Assembly: GCA_009767595.1 (NCBI GenBank)
Contig: VSDK01026359.1
Coordinates: 1,007,194 to 1,071,193 of the forward strand
Direction of reading: 5' to 3'
Length of the DNA stretch: 64,000 nucleotides
Origin: Symbiodinium kawagutii
Lineage: Eukaryota; Sar; Dinophyceae; Suessiales; Symbiodiniaceae
The translations under genes and the position numbers were made by a program. Of this stretch, positions 22,001 to 30,747 are shown in pieces. The notes under the pieces were generated by a model that worked only from the letters and a program-made list of their open reading frames with translations, did not search any database and was not told the origin of the DNA. Numbering within the stretch: the stretch's first letter is position 1; the number at the start of each line of letters is the position of its first letter.

Positions 22001-23285
22001 CTCTGTCTGGTTGTCGTCGATCCCATGTGGGCAAAGTCCACGGCTTCCACGACCAATCCAGAAGTTCTGCATGGCGAAGAGTGGTAGAACAAAATCTCTT
22101 CGATTCACATGTGTAAAAGGCAATGTCCACATTGTCTGCGAAGCCAACTGTCCTTTCTCTCATGCCTTTCCAAGCGGACTTGGGATTAGAGGTGGCCAGG
22201 GCAATGGCTGGTGTCACATCAGGTGGAGATCCATGATGTACTTCCCAAGCAAGATCCTGTGCCTCCCCGATAGCCTTCCACTCCGAGAGAAAACCACATT
22301 CTCGGATGATGGAGTGAGTCCATTTGAGACTTGGGGCGTGAGTTGCTTCACATCCATGAACTTGCGCATGGTCTTGTCGTCCAATCAGCCCGTCCTTCAC
22401 CTCCTTGCGGTCTATGAAGGGAGCTTGCCAAAAGGCTCCTGCGAGGGAAATACTTTTCCACCAGGAGGTCCTTCTCCGGCAGCGGTCGATTTGTTGCCCG
22501 GGTGCTCCAATTTGCGTTGCTTGGTCAGTGTTTCGTCTGACGCTGCATCTGTCGCCTTCTGCTTCATGGAGTCCAGGTTGGAGATCAGCATGTGGATGTC
22601 CTCGTTGAGCTGAGCTGCGGCTGCAGGAGCCTCGAGGTCCTCGTCGCTGATGTCCGAGGCAACATCCTCGGACTTGCCCGTGGCGTTGGCCTGTGCTTGC
22701 TCCAATTCCTGTTTGGCTGTCTTCAAAGTTTCTACAGCCGTTTCCCAATTCTGGACAAGTTTGGCATCCGAGGTTGCAAAATCCTCTGCATACCCTTTCC
22801 ACTTGTCGATTGTCTCTGCCAGGTACTTTTGCCAAGACTTGTAAAGGTTGACCCGAGCCTCTCTTGCCAGTTGCAAACCTTTCTTGGCAGATCCCAGCTT
22901 TCTGACTGCTGCATGAAGTGCATTGCAGGCCTGTTGGGATTGGTTCTTGGATGAAGCTGTGACCAAGTTCTTGACTTCGTCCGGCAATGAGTTCATGTCC
23001 GTCTTCTTCAAAGCCGCAACAAGGGAACGAAGTTCTTGTTCTGCTGCCGATGCGGCAGGGGTCTGTGGGCTTCCCGACCGCCCGGATTCGTGGGAGGTGG
23101 GTGCCAGGGAGCATCTTCTGATTTCTGTTTGGTCTTGCCCTTTCCCTTCCCCTTTCCTTTGTCTTGCTGACGGCCTTTCCCCTTGGGTTGGCCTTTGGGG
23201 GGGCGTCTCTTCGGGCTCGGAGAAGGCCCGTGATGACGTGGGCTTTTGACCCATTGAGCAGCCTCGTTCCAGTCGTCCCATCCAT
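13095..23285 (-). CDS. LINE polyprotein: RNase H, EEP endonuclease, reverse transcriptase, C-terminal C5-methyltransferase-like domain
   Basis: Open frame of 3,396 codons with TAA at 13097-13095. The first 270-290 codons (above about 22,480) are probably out of the native frame, because ORF1 reads in other frames there. Residue numbers count from 23285. RNase H near 1450-1590: VIHTDGSSKP (D1459), AEQEGILWA, CDNLS, GHVGDPLNEFVDWAAK. EEP endonuclease about 1710-1950: LGLQEARSE (E1738), VMMDANAK (D1853), NRIDYVAAP, DHSAV (H1947). Reverse transcriptase about 2260-2560: NKATGHDNIPAELL, LFVDLKEAFY (D2397), RPGD, WMDDS (D2546, D2547). C2H2-like fingers near 2870-2945. C-terminal domain 3110-3280: HAYSGRRRYGD (motif I-like, S3119-G3120), AGPPCNTWS (motif IV-like, Cys 3184), LVEHPDE. 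RNase H placed before the endonuclease is unusual for LINEs. Residues 400-1400 hold a duplicated unknown module. The uninterrupted frame suggests a recent insertion. Confidence 0.85.
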   Translation of the reverse strand: MDGTTGTRLLNGSKAHVITGLLRARRDAPPKANPRGKAVSKTKERGRERARPNRNQKMLPGTHLPRIRAVGKPTDPCRIGSRTRTSFPCCGFEEDGHELIAGRSQELGHSFIQEPIPTGLQCTSCSSQKAGICQERFATGKRGSGQPLQVLAKVPGRDNRQVERVCRGFCNLGCQTCPELGNGCRNFEDSQTGIGASTGQRHGQVRGCCLGHQRRGPRGSCSRSSAQRGHPHADLQPGLHEAEGDRCSVRRNTDQATQIGAPGQQIDRCRRRTSWWKSISLAGAFWQAPFIDRKEVKDGLIGRQDHAQVHGCEATHAPSLKWTHSIIRECGFLSEWKAIGEAQDLAWEVHHGSPPDVTPAIALATSNPKSAWKGMRERTVGFADNVDIAFYTCESKRFCSTTLRHAELLDWSWKPWTLPTWDRRQPDREQHAGEEADFTSLLAHIPHREPRDTTLLQHPPRLPDLPPGAHAEDQLREDDDPDSDNDMPIGRTWQSVHIFWFGHEVHETRVPWDSFEDMHYDICRRLNIPQRELMAIYEVANGPSDLSDADITPLLLHRSGDLYTGDLHQLALVDIQRHGSWPSLTTDVTRSLHALPRELCRDALLRYLGVEPYCRRMRSRCLVWHNNVLLAHQQRGHVRIKHGDYLKVAVPPFEDACEVPTRQAIAFAAAGVPSRQFRQRFRQESFLNGRFDPHNRQRMDSANYDIEDHGLLQIDKGVQTFKIGENDEIAGGEAVRLCQENPLEFRPDEELPQPFSPVLSEDDSLEDEADSEVQSPSEEEVAMTTFRTWFVRGPNYVQCDISRTIRPRSLQAFHIELAIRQTWDDMVDPNMPVQFYAVHPSPLTGLEETRMPHLIATQNVPIGMTATLRTVVFNDNMEAQFAILDTDEVSHYDLVVAARQEGRCYTDHLNHECRSSFGANEISTSAFFKTDHGFSLVTEIQEKTILVPQLPPEPISVFWPEDDAIGPPIALAQAHRLAREAHRRRPILPIHTWFINHQGPLRCHRSRLAILGPDPTTWVATVRQIWRELSLQFHRVQPHPAHHDQLPRVEHIIVSQSDILFPDRRGVFISVNKGAEPYNVVASIFLPTTPENIIWYADGYTFCGPGHADWNCAVRRKGIFLISGQQEYLANGERVDIEAEPWQNAGPPVSTQDQATQTDFLGTEDIEEEACMLQTSSGRQIGDAVAQAPQPEPCCRRTLCLEHLLRDIPREEQNAINSRMTGPEGTFIAHVLAPQISTPLPSWIEVKDLTVPVVRTALASWGYTGLFAPLLHWPVILCFPARTEPTWSKLFVYVPIEDFELENIVIKELGSSGKVSEIKHMKILFENGFNRATIIEDIQVTDNVHVIAYHNNIPEIETTALDPKKTYKWPDPLAKRTTLGTLFSPPEPQTDAPESHIVVKTPFNTQDLCDLFCSADGILCQEWQHLDLPLDTRKFLEQCKTSTDPDDLTPFDRIVIHTDGSSKPANRHRSALWNEDQDACDTWAMIIVGENYHAGLPSTFTFLGWSSQRVVVEEHQTHFTGADRVGADIAEQEGILWASLWRLAHQALTPTTFVCDNLSVLGQAQGTVGSTPMSSLVRSLRGTMQCLQNGLGEEGISFHHTYGHVGDPLNEFVDWAAKRERTLSFHLPRQKIDMHKWSAGLPFLWMALDTDRSWPVWTDSGFYCSPPDLPERDPEPLSTLPVQHPNGPRPSHLFEVHFSMVTLNVGSLYTSPDGHRGKIDYLRGQMTQYHLNFLGLQEARSEAMMSTVNGITRIASGATKGHFGVELWISNVQPVGYIDEQAVYVLPHHIAVVQSAPRILLVRIKNDHLDFWLLVLHAPQSGRPLEERATWWQDLQNSLEHHGVSSELWVMMDANAKSGPANGIAVHDNDDAVSPNTPFMREFLDSRQLFLPSTSQVHQGKNETWTSPDGSFANRIDYVAAPQHHGDHCTFSALLADFDPGHDHEDHSAVGVQMDWKEWSQHVSGAVCRGPRKVSRQECVEALPVLATALQAFDQPEWNRDVESHVADLQQHLENALTDSLPAMQHRKPKKPFIDDSIWRLRAEKIAVRRKLRDTGIALKQEVLHWAWQGWRHELVRFRASPSSPLRASLCTLAQVWDAWKHETFRATPLIDLDDTYKHNLLCDRLLYTARGHKVSRTLRQQLRQAKGRALNAHLEQLHPEMSFTQVLQSIKPFIGPTNPKKQKKKAIPLLLDESGNPLTDPSAQQERWISFFANMEGGHRQSYQQLREDWITQMSALPSIPTEVEIQELPSLFELEAIFRAAPLNKATGHDNIPAELLKTAPAVSAKLTYALLLKTLIHAQEPLSWKGGVLHPIFKGKGLHGAAQNYRSILVSTHLGKSVHKAIRSKTYDLYSKYTHLSQLGGRRRIPVAIGVHFARSFLRKCALEHKAAALLFVDLKEAFYRIFRELATTGDIADEDLALAFARLQLPVSTFEDLRAHLQHTGALEEAGLSPMYQRAITSIHRCTWFRLGSQADVVQTTMGSRPGDCFADTIFSFVYARVLTTLEARLRAQDLLVHIPDGCPALPHATPETEHHHTQLGPTWMDDSCFFIEASTSTLLEPKLAVMVSLVLDTFREYGLTPNLGPGKTELLVAARGHGTKKLKNRFFGPASSGLLQVVGEHQCDAIRVVGAYRHLGGLISHTSTTTKEVRQRLSIAHQAFAEHRHLIYQNVHLNLKQRTQAFCSLVLSKMAYGMETWCFSDARTQKSFTSAVFRLYRRLVKTNHLAKLPDREVLALLELPHPALLLRRARLRYFGLLFTCGEAVDWGLLQADAQWMTLIRSDLDWLFNELSHSSPLQDPRDHAAQWLEILQYSPKYWKKLVNRAVRHDVLQQKNLHIVTRFHEDIHTYLIEEAYNIPVLDQEPAEPAQAIFACMQCAKKFRTKAGQGAHLFKVHGVIAECRRYFDKTACGACLQEFHTAKKLKAHLRYSQQCMRILRGRRALCDHIPGDGSRADTILQHQHDGLQPTQQGHGPRLPDGRLLDEDPVHWELHGALQEALIDCDTAEAVFDTFLHLIQQYVVTWDGLKETLHHLQAHYTEEDAEINHLAPVHLEQACRRLVDPATWAFLTEAADPQTDRALWNFEEAFAKVCTRDNGLHSANSQIPRPVGIFRYVLHAYSGRRRYGDIQYFLDKLNHPEVCIQVLSVDVIIDPHFGDLTSDQVQSLWLRAIRSHYIIALLAGPPCNTWSRVRKQQLGTNERGPRPLRDVTHPWALPSLGLGELDQILAGNNLLIFAFKALYALLCAGGAGLVEHPDEADLDDVSIWRLPIIAALRRHPEVTLHHVTQGFHGSEGLKPTGLMALRLHGLESDLQEWKLSNWHVQGVNVGKNSQGTYNTARLKEYPPAFCGSVAATFFRALSQRPIDRSAQCPVEFTEFCQKFVSSARGSGLGLDYCKG

Positions 23286-23680
23286 CTGAGGCTTTTTCCT
23301 TCTGCTTCTTTTTGGACGGATTGGTGTACAATGACTGATCCATCATGACTTGCCAATGTCCTCCGCAGCCTCGGCAGAACTCGTCCGCATAGCTGCGCAT
23401 TTTCCAACAATCTTTGCATCTCCATCCAGGAGGATCGTTCGCCGCCATGGTGACTGCTTGGACGAAAGTCGCGTCTGCAGAATGGTGTGAGCGAATGATA
23501 TTCACCAGCTGTCTCAGCTGGGCCCTCGAGAGATGGATTTGTCCGGTTTTGTGCAGGAACCAGCGGCGTCGAGCCAAGGCTCTGTGCCGTCTGAGTCGCC
23601 TGCGTTGACCCGGTGTAATGTTGGCAAAGCCAGAAGGAGCCAAAGATGAGGATGGCCAGGATGTAGGAGGTCGTGCTCAT
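22412..23680 (-). pseudogene. LINE ORF1 (coiled coil and zinc finger), broken by frameshifts
   Basis: The native product must be read through several frames. From ATG 23680 one frame gives a hydrophobic start MSTTSYILAILIFGSFWLC. A second frame (to about 23110) gives an Arg-rich stretch and a Cys4 finger WRCKDCWKM...FCRGCGG, then Lys/Gly-rich basic sequence. A third frame (to the stop near 22412) gives a Glu/Lys/Ala coiled-coil region (AAEQELRSLVAALKK onward). The downstream polyprotein uses yet another frame from about 22,480. At least two or three single-base shifts are needed, so this copy is probably inactive as a whole. Confidence 0.65.
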
Positions 23681-23794
23681 CCACAAAGAAAGGCAGCACC
23701 AAAGCACGGTGCCGCCCGCGGCAAAGCGATGGCAGCGCCGCTAAGGCAAATCACAGAGAGGATCAGAGACCCCCTTGATGCTTAAATGCCTTTA

Positions 23795-23830
23795 TATATG
23801 TATATATATATATATATATTTATACATATG
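23795..23830. repeat. TA microsatellite at the LINE 5' side
   Basis: (TA)n run directly upstream of the LINE ORF1 start region, possibly the insertion target. Confidence 0.7.
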
Positions 23831-23933
23831 TGCGTCCATTCAGTGTAAATACCTATATCGTAGGGGTTAAACATTGCGCCGTGTTCAAAATCGGCCTGTG
23901 AATCCATCTACTGCTGTGTTGCCGTCACGACAC

Positions 23934-24016
23934 CTGGCGTGTGCCCCAAGCCTCGCATGATCTCGATGAGCAACGACTTGTCCAGCGTCTCCAGAGCAGG
24001 TTGTTGGCCTCGTGAT
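23934..24016 (-). CDS. candidate exon 50 (terminal or internal) of long minus-strand gene
   Basis: Acceptor GTTTAG|A. Best frame by GC3 reads QQPALETLDKSLLIEIMRGL, then HTPG. It can end at TAG 23910-23908, making it the last exon, or splice at GCCAG|GTGTCG, making it internal and placing the LINE in an intron. The phase-0 frame is also open, so the reading is not certain. Confidence 0.45.
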
Positions 24017-24831
24017 CTAAACCAAAGCGCAATCGTCAATGTTTATATAAGGCACGTGGGGACCCACAGGTATCACTGACCTGGGTTATCACTGACCTGG
24101 GTTATAACTAGGGTAGTAGCTACCACCTGTGGAATGACTAAAGGTCATTTGATTTATTATCTTTATCGTTAAGGTATGTTTATCATGAAGGTATGTGTAT
24201 AGATACATTCTGCGTAGACATGCATATGCACGTTGAATATCCTGTACAATGTGTAGTACATGGCTCGTTGTGATTGAACGGCATTGAATCGGACAACCTC
24301 ACCTGCACAACACACCGGCCCTGACTCGAGGTCCTTCTACAAACAAAACCAATGGAAATGAAGGCTCCAAGTTCCATTGCTATGTTGAAGTGTCAGAGGC
24401 AACTGTTTTCGAATATCAGGATCAACCGCGGTCAAGCCTACAAACAAGACTTATCATCATCATTTATCTTCATGAGCACTCATCACCCACCATTGGCCAT
24501 CAATTGAACATCAATCAAACATAAGCTTAAATCCTCATGAATTAGCCCCAACATTCTCATGAGCTCAGCATCAATAAATCCATCAAGAAATCATCAATTG
24601 ACCATGAAATCCACGATCAAGTAAGCATCTATCAACCAACCATTCGGCATTACTCAACCATCATGACCATCCATGAGCCATCAACTACTGCTCTGTAAGA
24701 CATGAATTGGCTTATTTCTCAAAATAGGGGACCCCGAAATCATCGAGTATAAGTCATTTATAGTAATAAAACCACCATAACTTTGGGGGTTCCCAATTTT
24801 TAAGAAATTCCTCAATTGCCTATCAATCAAC

Positions 24832-24939
24832 CGTGCAGGGGCAGCTCCCAGCGCTGAGCTCGTGACAAACGGTGTGGAAGTTGGCAATGATGAAATCCAA
24901 GGCCATGCTCCGGACCGCCTCCCGTGGGTGGAAGGACGG
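24832..24939 (-). CDS. candidate exon 49 of long minus-strand gene
   Basis: Acceptor ATCACCAG|, donor TGCACG|GTTGAT; 36 codons, phase 0 both ends. Reads PSFHPREAVRSMALDFIIAN, then FHTVCHEL: helix-like, several Cys. A copy of the TGGTTTCTC element begins about 20 bp past the donor. Confidence 0.5.
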
Positions 24940-25413
24940 CTGGTGATCTCATCTTTTCTGGCGAGATCATGGTGGGTGATGATGGTTGGTTGATGGTTCA
25001 TTAATGCTTACTTGATGGTGATTGAATGGTTAATTGACGATAAATTCATGGATCTTAGATGAGCATTTGATGGGTAGTAATAGTCAGTTGATGGTTTAAA
25101 GATGGTTAACAGGTGGGGAATACACAATCAGCCCGGTACTTTGTGATCACCAACACTAAGCAATGCGTTTGGTGAATAAACAATATTAATCATCACTTAC
25201 CGTCATTGATCACTATCAACCATTACTTTGGACTATCATCAAGCATCACTAATAAGTCACCATTATCCATTAGCAAACCATTATTCACCACAAATTAGCC
25301 ATCAACCATAATTCATCAGCCATGGTGAACCAATATTTAGCCATGCACCCTCTTCCCACTGATTCTGTCGGGTTCTCTCATGGCACCATCATCATGGCGC
25401 TGCCACGTTGTGC

Positions 25414-25481
25414 CTGTGTGCCATCAACATCCATGCGGCTGGATGCTTCGAAGAGCTTCAAGACGTGATTCTGGGCGGATG
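25414..25481 (-). CDS. candidate exon 48 of long minus-strand gene
   Basis: Acceptor GATTCAAG|C, GC donor CACACAG|GCACAA. Reads SAQNHVLKLFEASSRMDVDG. Phase 0 out agrees with 24832-24939. The antisense strand is also open here. Confidence 0.35.
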
Positions 25482-26160
25482 CTTGAATCAATGGTGATGG
25501 TGCATGAGTGGTTTATGGTTTACTAATGGATGATACTGGTGAATGGTTAACTCATGTTAACGGCTAGTGGTTCACCTGGGTCCGCCATGGATGCTGGATG
25601 ATGAGTTGTTAATTAATGGTTGGCTGATGGCTGTTCGTGGTTATCTAATTGCTAACCATGGTTGACAAATGCAAAATGATGGCTAGTTATGGGTCAATTG
25701 ATGGGTAGTGCTGACTAATAATGACGGTTGACAGTAGTGCTTAATTAACGATGGTGATGGTCAAACATGGGGGCAAACAATGGTTAGTGATGATTAATCA
25801 TTGGTAACTTAAGCTTATCAAATGGTTGGTGCTGGTTGTGGGTTGACAGTGATGGACCAAACTGCTCGTTCATTGTTGGCAATCATGGTCAGTACCCAAC
25901 AATCACCCACAACCATGGCGGTAGCAAAGACTATCTGTCTAACTATCCATTTACCTGTCCCTATCTATCCATCTAAAAACCATACTACAGAGAAACGCAT
26001 GAGGGGGATTTGTATGGAATGGTCACATAGTGAAGCCCAAAAAAGATGGGCTCATTACGAATAAGATGATTATTGGAGGATTTGGGGGTCCGCTTATTTT
26101 GAGAAACCACTATGTATTGGCACACATCCTGGGATCTAACATGGATGCATTCTTGAATAC

Positions 26161-26225
26161 GGAGGCCCAACTTGGGGCTGCCCCCTCCCCAGTTGCCCAT
26201 GGTTGTTGCCCAACGAGGCGTTGAC
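26161..26225 (-). CDS. candidate exon 47 of long minus-strand gene
   Basis: Acceptor CTGGAG|G, donor GCCTCC|GTATTC; phase 1 in (fits 26570-26659), 0 out. Reads QRLVGQQPWATGEGAAPSWA. Confidence 0.3.
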
Positions 26226-26569
26226 CTCCAGTCATTAAGAATTAGGAATATCTTGGAGAGAGCCCAGGGTTTCACGTTGGGGGCTGGGGCAACACTTGAG
26301 CAACGGATCCGCTCCCTATCAAGACCCAAATATTTTGAAACCTAGCAGCGAAAGCGACGCCTAGATCTGAAGGCTTCTAGAGACATAGATCGCATGAATC
26401 TGGTTCCATAGTCGGCAGGCTAGTTGCTGGGTCCAAGCTTTCGTTGGCCCTCAAGCGATGGGATGATCCAAAGAGAAAACAAATCATGATAAATCATGAA
26501 CCTTCCATCGCTTTTCGCCTTGCAAAGCCTTCCATGGCTATGCAATCTGGTGCCTGTGTGTGGGGTTAC

Positions 26570-26659
26570 CCCTTTCCTTCCAGCCATGGCCGGCGCACCC
26601 AGCAGATGCCTCGTCGTTGAAAGACTCTTTGATGCACAGCTCGCAGAAATGCTTCAGAC
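26570..26659 (-). CDS. candidate exon 46, Cys-rich, of long minus-strand gene
   Basis: Acceptor CACAG|G, donor GGG|GTAACC. Reads LKHFCELCIKESFNDEASAG, then CAGHGWKER. The CxxC...C..H pattern could bind zinc. Phase 1 fits the exon at 27624-27735. GC3 is clearly higher than in the open antisense frame. Confidence 0.45.
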
Positions 26660-26698
26660 CTGTGTCACAGGTCACACCATGAAGGTGAACAGAGAACA

Positions 26699-26830
26699 AT
26701 ATGGCGAGTTGGGTCCAGGCTTTAACCCACCAATTTCATGGGGGCTAAGTTCACCAACAAAACTATAGGGAAACCAATGGTTAATGATAGGGGAACCAGG
26801 GCGACTAAGGGTTTTGACCCACTGCCATAT
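26699..26830. mobile_element. MITE family C (ATATGGCNAG...TTGACCC..GCCATAT)
   Basis: 132 bp with inverted ends ATATGGCGAGTTGGGTC / TTTTGACCCACTGCCATAT. A second copy is at 33676-33803 and a decayed one ends at 38519. Confidence 0.65.
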
Positions 26831-27623
26831 ATTGAAGGGTGTTACCATGGTCTCATTGAATAATGCAAAGGATTGACATGCATAAGACATACCGTTAGTG
26901 TTATCCAATAATTATCTATACCTTGATATTGATGTATAGCAGGCATCCACCATGTACCATTGACACGATGCAGCCAATTCAATGGATCGCTCTCTGGATA
27001 CTCGCCCCTGGCTGGTCTCAAACATGAAACTTGTTGCGAGGGAAATGGGGACATGACATGTGAAGAGATCCAACAACTATTCAGTCTGGTGCAATCCTTT
27101 GGGTTTGTGATCCTTTCCCCTTGGTCGAATGTCGGTAGAACAAGTAGAACACCCTTATTTCCTGACTCGTAATGAGGATGTTCAGCAATCATCCTACAAA
27201 TCTCCCATCTGCAATGACCAGATCGCTAAGAAAACAGCAGCTCGATTTGATCTCGACTTGATGATCCTAAGCAGGCTACAGCTTCACTCTACCATTGATG
27301 CTGACCGCTTGGCAAATGCAGGGAATTTAATTGGTTTCCCTCTGCTAGATCCAGCTGTGAAAATAATCCCCTCCGTATGGTAAAGCGCCGGCAATATATG
27401 GGCATCTGGTGGTTTTTGATATGGATTTATCCTCAACCTGGTTTCCCATTAGAATGGTAATGAATAAACCTATGGTTTGTCAATCCTGGGTTAACATTAA
27501 CCATCATTCAAAACCATTACTAGCTATTAATCATTAGTATTAGTTACTATTACAAGTATGAACTATATAAGCTATTAACCCTTCATCAACCATTATGTAA
27601 TATTACCCATCAGCATTGATAGC

Positions 27624-27735
27624 CGGACCATGCAGCTGGATCCATCACCACGAACGATGATTGTGGATTGGGCATCTTGCGGCGTTCTGCCAGGCTGCGA
27701 TGGTTCGTGAGGCCATAGAAGGACGAGGCATCCAC
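27624..27735 (-). CDS. candidate exon 45 of long minus-strand gene
   Basis: Acceptor GGCAG|G, GC donor TCCG|GCTATC. All three minus frames are open; the phase-0 frame has the best GC3 and reads VDASSFYGLTNHRSLAERRK. The outgoing phase fits the next exon. Confidence 0.4.
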
Positions 27736-28616
27736 CTGCCAAAGGGGTGATGATGCAGCCATCATAGTGGGATAAAGCAGCCATTAACAGTAACTATAGG
27801 AGATAGCATGGGGTAACGGCTGGTTTTATTTGTATCCCATTTAGGTTCACCAATATGGGGGATTTACTCTCATTAAGTACGGGGGATAATGACCAAGAGT
27901 AGGGTATAGAATTGTTAATGATGATGCTCCACATGATAAACCACCCGCAGGGCTGAGATAAATCACCAGCCATTGAGCATGTAAACCATAGGTGGTGGTT
28001 TATTGACATGGATCTACCATTCATGTCAAATGATGGTTAATGACTGCGAACAGCATTGGCTGATGACTGTTTGATGCTGGTTCATGACGCCTGCAGCTTA
28101 TTGATCATGTTCCAGTGATGTTAGCTACTGGTGGTTCCAGTGAGCTAAGTGGGTGCACCAGTCATGGTCCAATCAACCAGAATAGCTTGCTGAGTGGCCA
28201 AGGTCTCTAGCAGGGGTCCACTTTCACGCACTGAGAAATCACATCGAAACCGAAATCCCCAAAATTCTTGATGTTAAATGAGTTAGAAACTATAGAACAT
28301 GATCTTCAAACAACCAACTACCAGATACTTTGCCCAACTCTGATGAGTCGCTATCCAACTCAGGTTGCCATTGCGGGAGTTCTTCTCCAGGGCGCCATGT
28401 TGCCAACGCTGACCATGAAAACCACCAGGCATTTTGGACAATTTATTAACAGTCAACAATGGCTAGTAACAAGGGGACAATAATCATTGATGGTGGTTAA
28501 TGGTTTATAGTGAAAGCCAAATGAAATGGTGGCTGATCATCTCGATTTGATCGTATCAAACTGAGCGTTTTGGATATCACACTATGGAATCGTCAAAATG
28601 GGAACAATCATGCCGA

Positions 28617-28684
28617 CGACGACAACAACAACAACAACAACAACAACCACAACAACCACAACAACCACAACAACCACAACAACC

Positions 28685-28733
<49 letters not shown>
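28617..28733. repeat. CAA/CAACCA microsatellite
   Basis: About 115 bp of (CAA)n with a (CAACCA)n core. It encodes only Gln/Thr/Asn or Val runs; not taken as a gene. A GC-rich island follows at 28860-29010 with possible minus-strand coding but no firm borders. Confidence 0.95.
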
Positions 28734-29180
28734 CGAGGTCACATCTCAATAGCAAAACCTGGCTGTCCAAAAGCCTGTACCCTAGGTGACCGACAATGGA
28801 TGACTCGTCTTTGCTTGGATGTACGCACAATTTTGGTGTTGGGCAGCGCTGATTGCCAGTTTCGAACATCAACAACCAGTGCATCCCCACCCCAGGGCTG
28901 CCCCACCAGATACATCGCAGTATCAGGTGCCAAGATGCCTCAGCGTGGCGGGAGGGGTGGCGGGGAGCTGATCCCAACAGGCCAAGCCCATGGGGGTGCC
29001 ATTCCCTGCAGTCGACTCGGCATGATTTACTAAGACAACACGTTGGAATCTCCAGCTACAGTTGGAAAATCATTAATTCTTGATCAACCAACCAGTTGGA
29101 GTGGGTATCACAACCTAACACTATGATTTTCGGCTTAAGATTGATGTGGCCCTTGTTGCTTCTACAAACCCAGCATCCAC

Positions 29181-29309
29181 CAGTCCAAGCTTTCCCTTGA
29201 GGTCAACCAGGGCACGTAAGATTTCGTCGCCAGCGTAGAGGAAGTGGAGCAAAGTTCGAAACCTCGGTACCGCGAAACGCGTCCCCCAGAAAGGCGGACA
29301 GGTTTGTTG
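29181..29309 (-). CDS. candidate exon 44 of long minus-strand gene
   Basis: Acceptor CACCAG|C, donor GGACTG|GTGGAT; 43 codons, phase 0. Reads RFRTLLHFLYAGDEILRALV, then DLKGKLGL. The other two minus frames are also open, so frame choice rests on GC3 and composition. Confidence 0.4.
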
Positions 29310-29996
29310 CTGGTGCTGGTGATGGTTGAGAGGTTGATGCTTTAGCCATTGACAGGGTCAAATTTCCTGCGAACTTACAACTTGTGGTGATGTGCCGGTG
29401 AATGATGGTTAATGAGGGTTGATTGCGAACACATGTTGACAGTCACATTTTCACGCATGAGTGACTACACATCATGATGAATAGATGCCGTTGCGATATT
29501 AAAAAATCATATTTGGTTTGAAACCTTCAACAACAAATAATGAATGTTAATGATTGTCAATAATGGCTACGACATTTTGATCCTTCATGATGGTGAATCA
29601 TGGTCAATGACTTGGAACCTTTCATATTCGTTGGTATATAGCAGGTCATATTTCCAGCACAGCCAGCACTCAGCAGCTTCTTATCCGTGCTCAACTTCGC
29701 ACTGCGGGGGATTGCCACTGAAGTATTTTGTGGTCTAGGCTCAGGTCCCAAACATTCATTAAAGCCTGCCTGGTAAGATAAAGCTTGTAGCTGATTGATT
29801 AGCCAGCAGCTGATGCGAATTCTTCCAGAAAAAATGCTAACAAATCATACAGCTATGCGAGTCATGGTCCGCACACCTCAACCAAGATCACTGAGTGAAA
29901 GTATGGCTTCTATCAGGAAGTGAATATGGCTCCTTTCAGGTATCACAATGCCACTTATCAAATGGCCATGATCGGCATTTGGAACACCGATGCGGC

Positions 29997-30128
29997 TATA
30001 GGTTCTTGGGATTGTCATCGATTGCATACCGCAGGGCATCCTTTGGAATGACAGCACGGCATGTCTTACGTGTGTCATACAGGCGAATGCTGCTAGGGAT
30101 GTTCCAACCGTCGACGCAGCTGCTCGCC
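29997..30128 (-). CDS. candidate exon 43 of long minus-strand gene
   Basis: Acceptor GCTCAG|G; GC donor CTATA|GCCGCA. Reads WNIPSSIRLYDTRKTCRAVI, then PKDALRYAIDDN. The intron to the upstream exon (30129-30335, 207 bp) is nearly filled by one inverted-repeat element. Confidence 0.4.
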
Positions 30129-30163
30129 CTGAGCGTTTCATCGCCTCACTTTTGTGTCAAACA

Positions 30164-30337
30164 TGGTAATTTCTCAGAATAGGGCACCCCCCAAAGTTAT
30201 GGCTGGTTGATTACTATAAATGGTCAATAGTCATGGCCTGTTGATGATCTGATGACTGTAAATGGTTCGTATAAACCATTTGGAAGTGATAAACCAACCA
30301 CAACTTGGGGCTCCCCAAAGTGGCTTGAGAGCCGCCT
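30164..30337. mobile_element. MITE family A copy filling an intron (introner-like)
   Basis: Left end TGGTAATTTCTCAGAATAGG, right end GGCTTGAGAGCCGCC, matching the family ends TGGTGGTTTCTCAAAATAGG / CTATTTTGAGAAACCACCA. The right tip carries the predicted donor of the exon at 30336-30448 (CCAG|GCGGCTCTC read on the minus strand). Confidence 0.55.
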
Positions 30338-30448
30338 GGCAATCTTTGAGCTTCCATGTCAGCACATCCACCGCAGTGACCAACGCTTCGCAACAAGCAA
30401 CTCTTCGGCGCTCATTGCCCATGAAGCACCGATGACCAAACGGCCTTC
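30336..30448 (-). CDS. candidate exon 42 of long minus-strand gene
   Basis: Acceptor TCTCCAG|G, GC donor TGCCAG|GCGGCT; incoming phase 1 fits 31010-31060. Reads ACCEALVTAVDVLTWKLKDC after RPFGHRCFMGNERRR. Strong coding look. Confidence 0.5.
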
Positions 30449-30683
30449 CTGGAGACGCAGTAAGGGTTTGTGTAGCATGGGTAAACCAAACGATTCAGAT
30501 CAACTGATATCAATGGAGGGCTAATGTAGCGGCTATGCTGATATCACTGACGGTTTTTACAATGGTTGGGAAGGTGAGGTTCATACAAGAATGTTTCATT
30601 CGGATAAAAATGACATAACAAACAACATGATGTACCTTGTGATTGCAAAATAATCAGTTGATCATCCTTCATGATAACGAACC

Positions 30684-30747
30684 ATATTTGTTCGTTCGTT
30701 CGTTCGTTCATTCGTTCGTTCGTTCGTTCATTCATTCATTCATTCAT
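30684..30747. repeat. TTCG/TTCA tetranucleotide repeat
   Basis: Tandem TTCG units passing into ATTC units. Confidence 0.95.

Larger units (their letters stand above)
13095..23680 (-). mobile_element. LINE-type non-LTR retrotransposon, near full length
   Basis: Contains ORF1 remnants (22412-23680) and the large polyprotein frame. No LTRs. No clear poly(A) or target-site duplication was found by eye; beyond the stop the sequence is TA-rich with a T run at 13028-13034. The LINE lies in the same orientation as the minus-strand exons on both sides. Confidence 0.8.

Noticed and set aside
13184..23250. Many plus-strand frames of 60-200 codons inside the LINE
   Set aside because: Shadows of the minus-strand polyprotein, which has clear catalytic motifs.
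28582..29033. Gln-, Thr- and Val-run frames
   Set aside because: Products of the CAA repeat.
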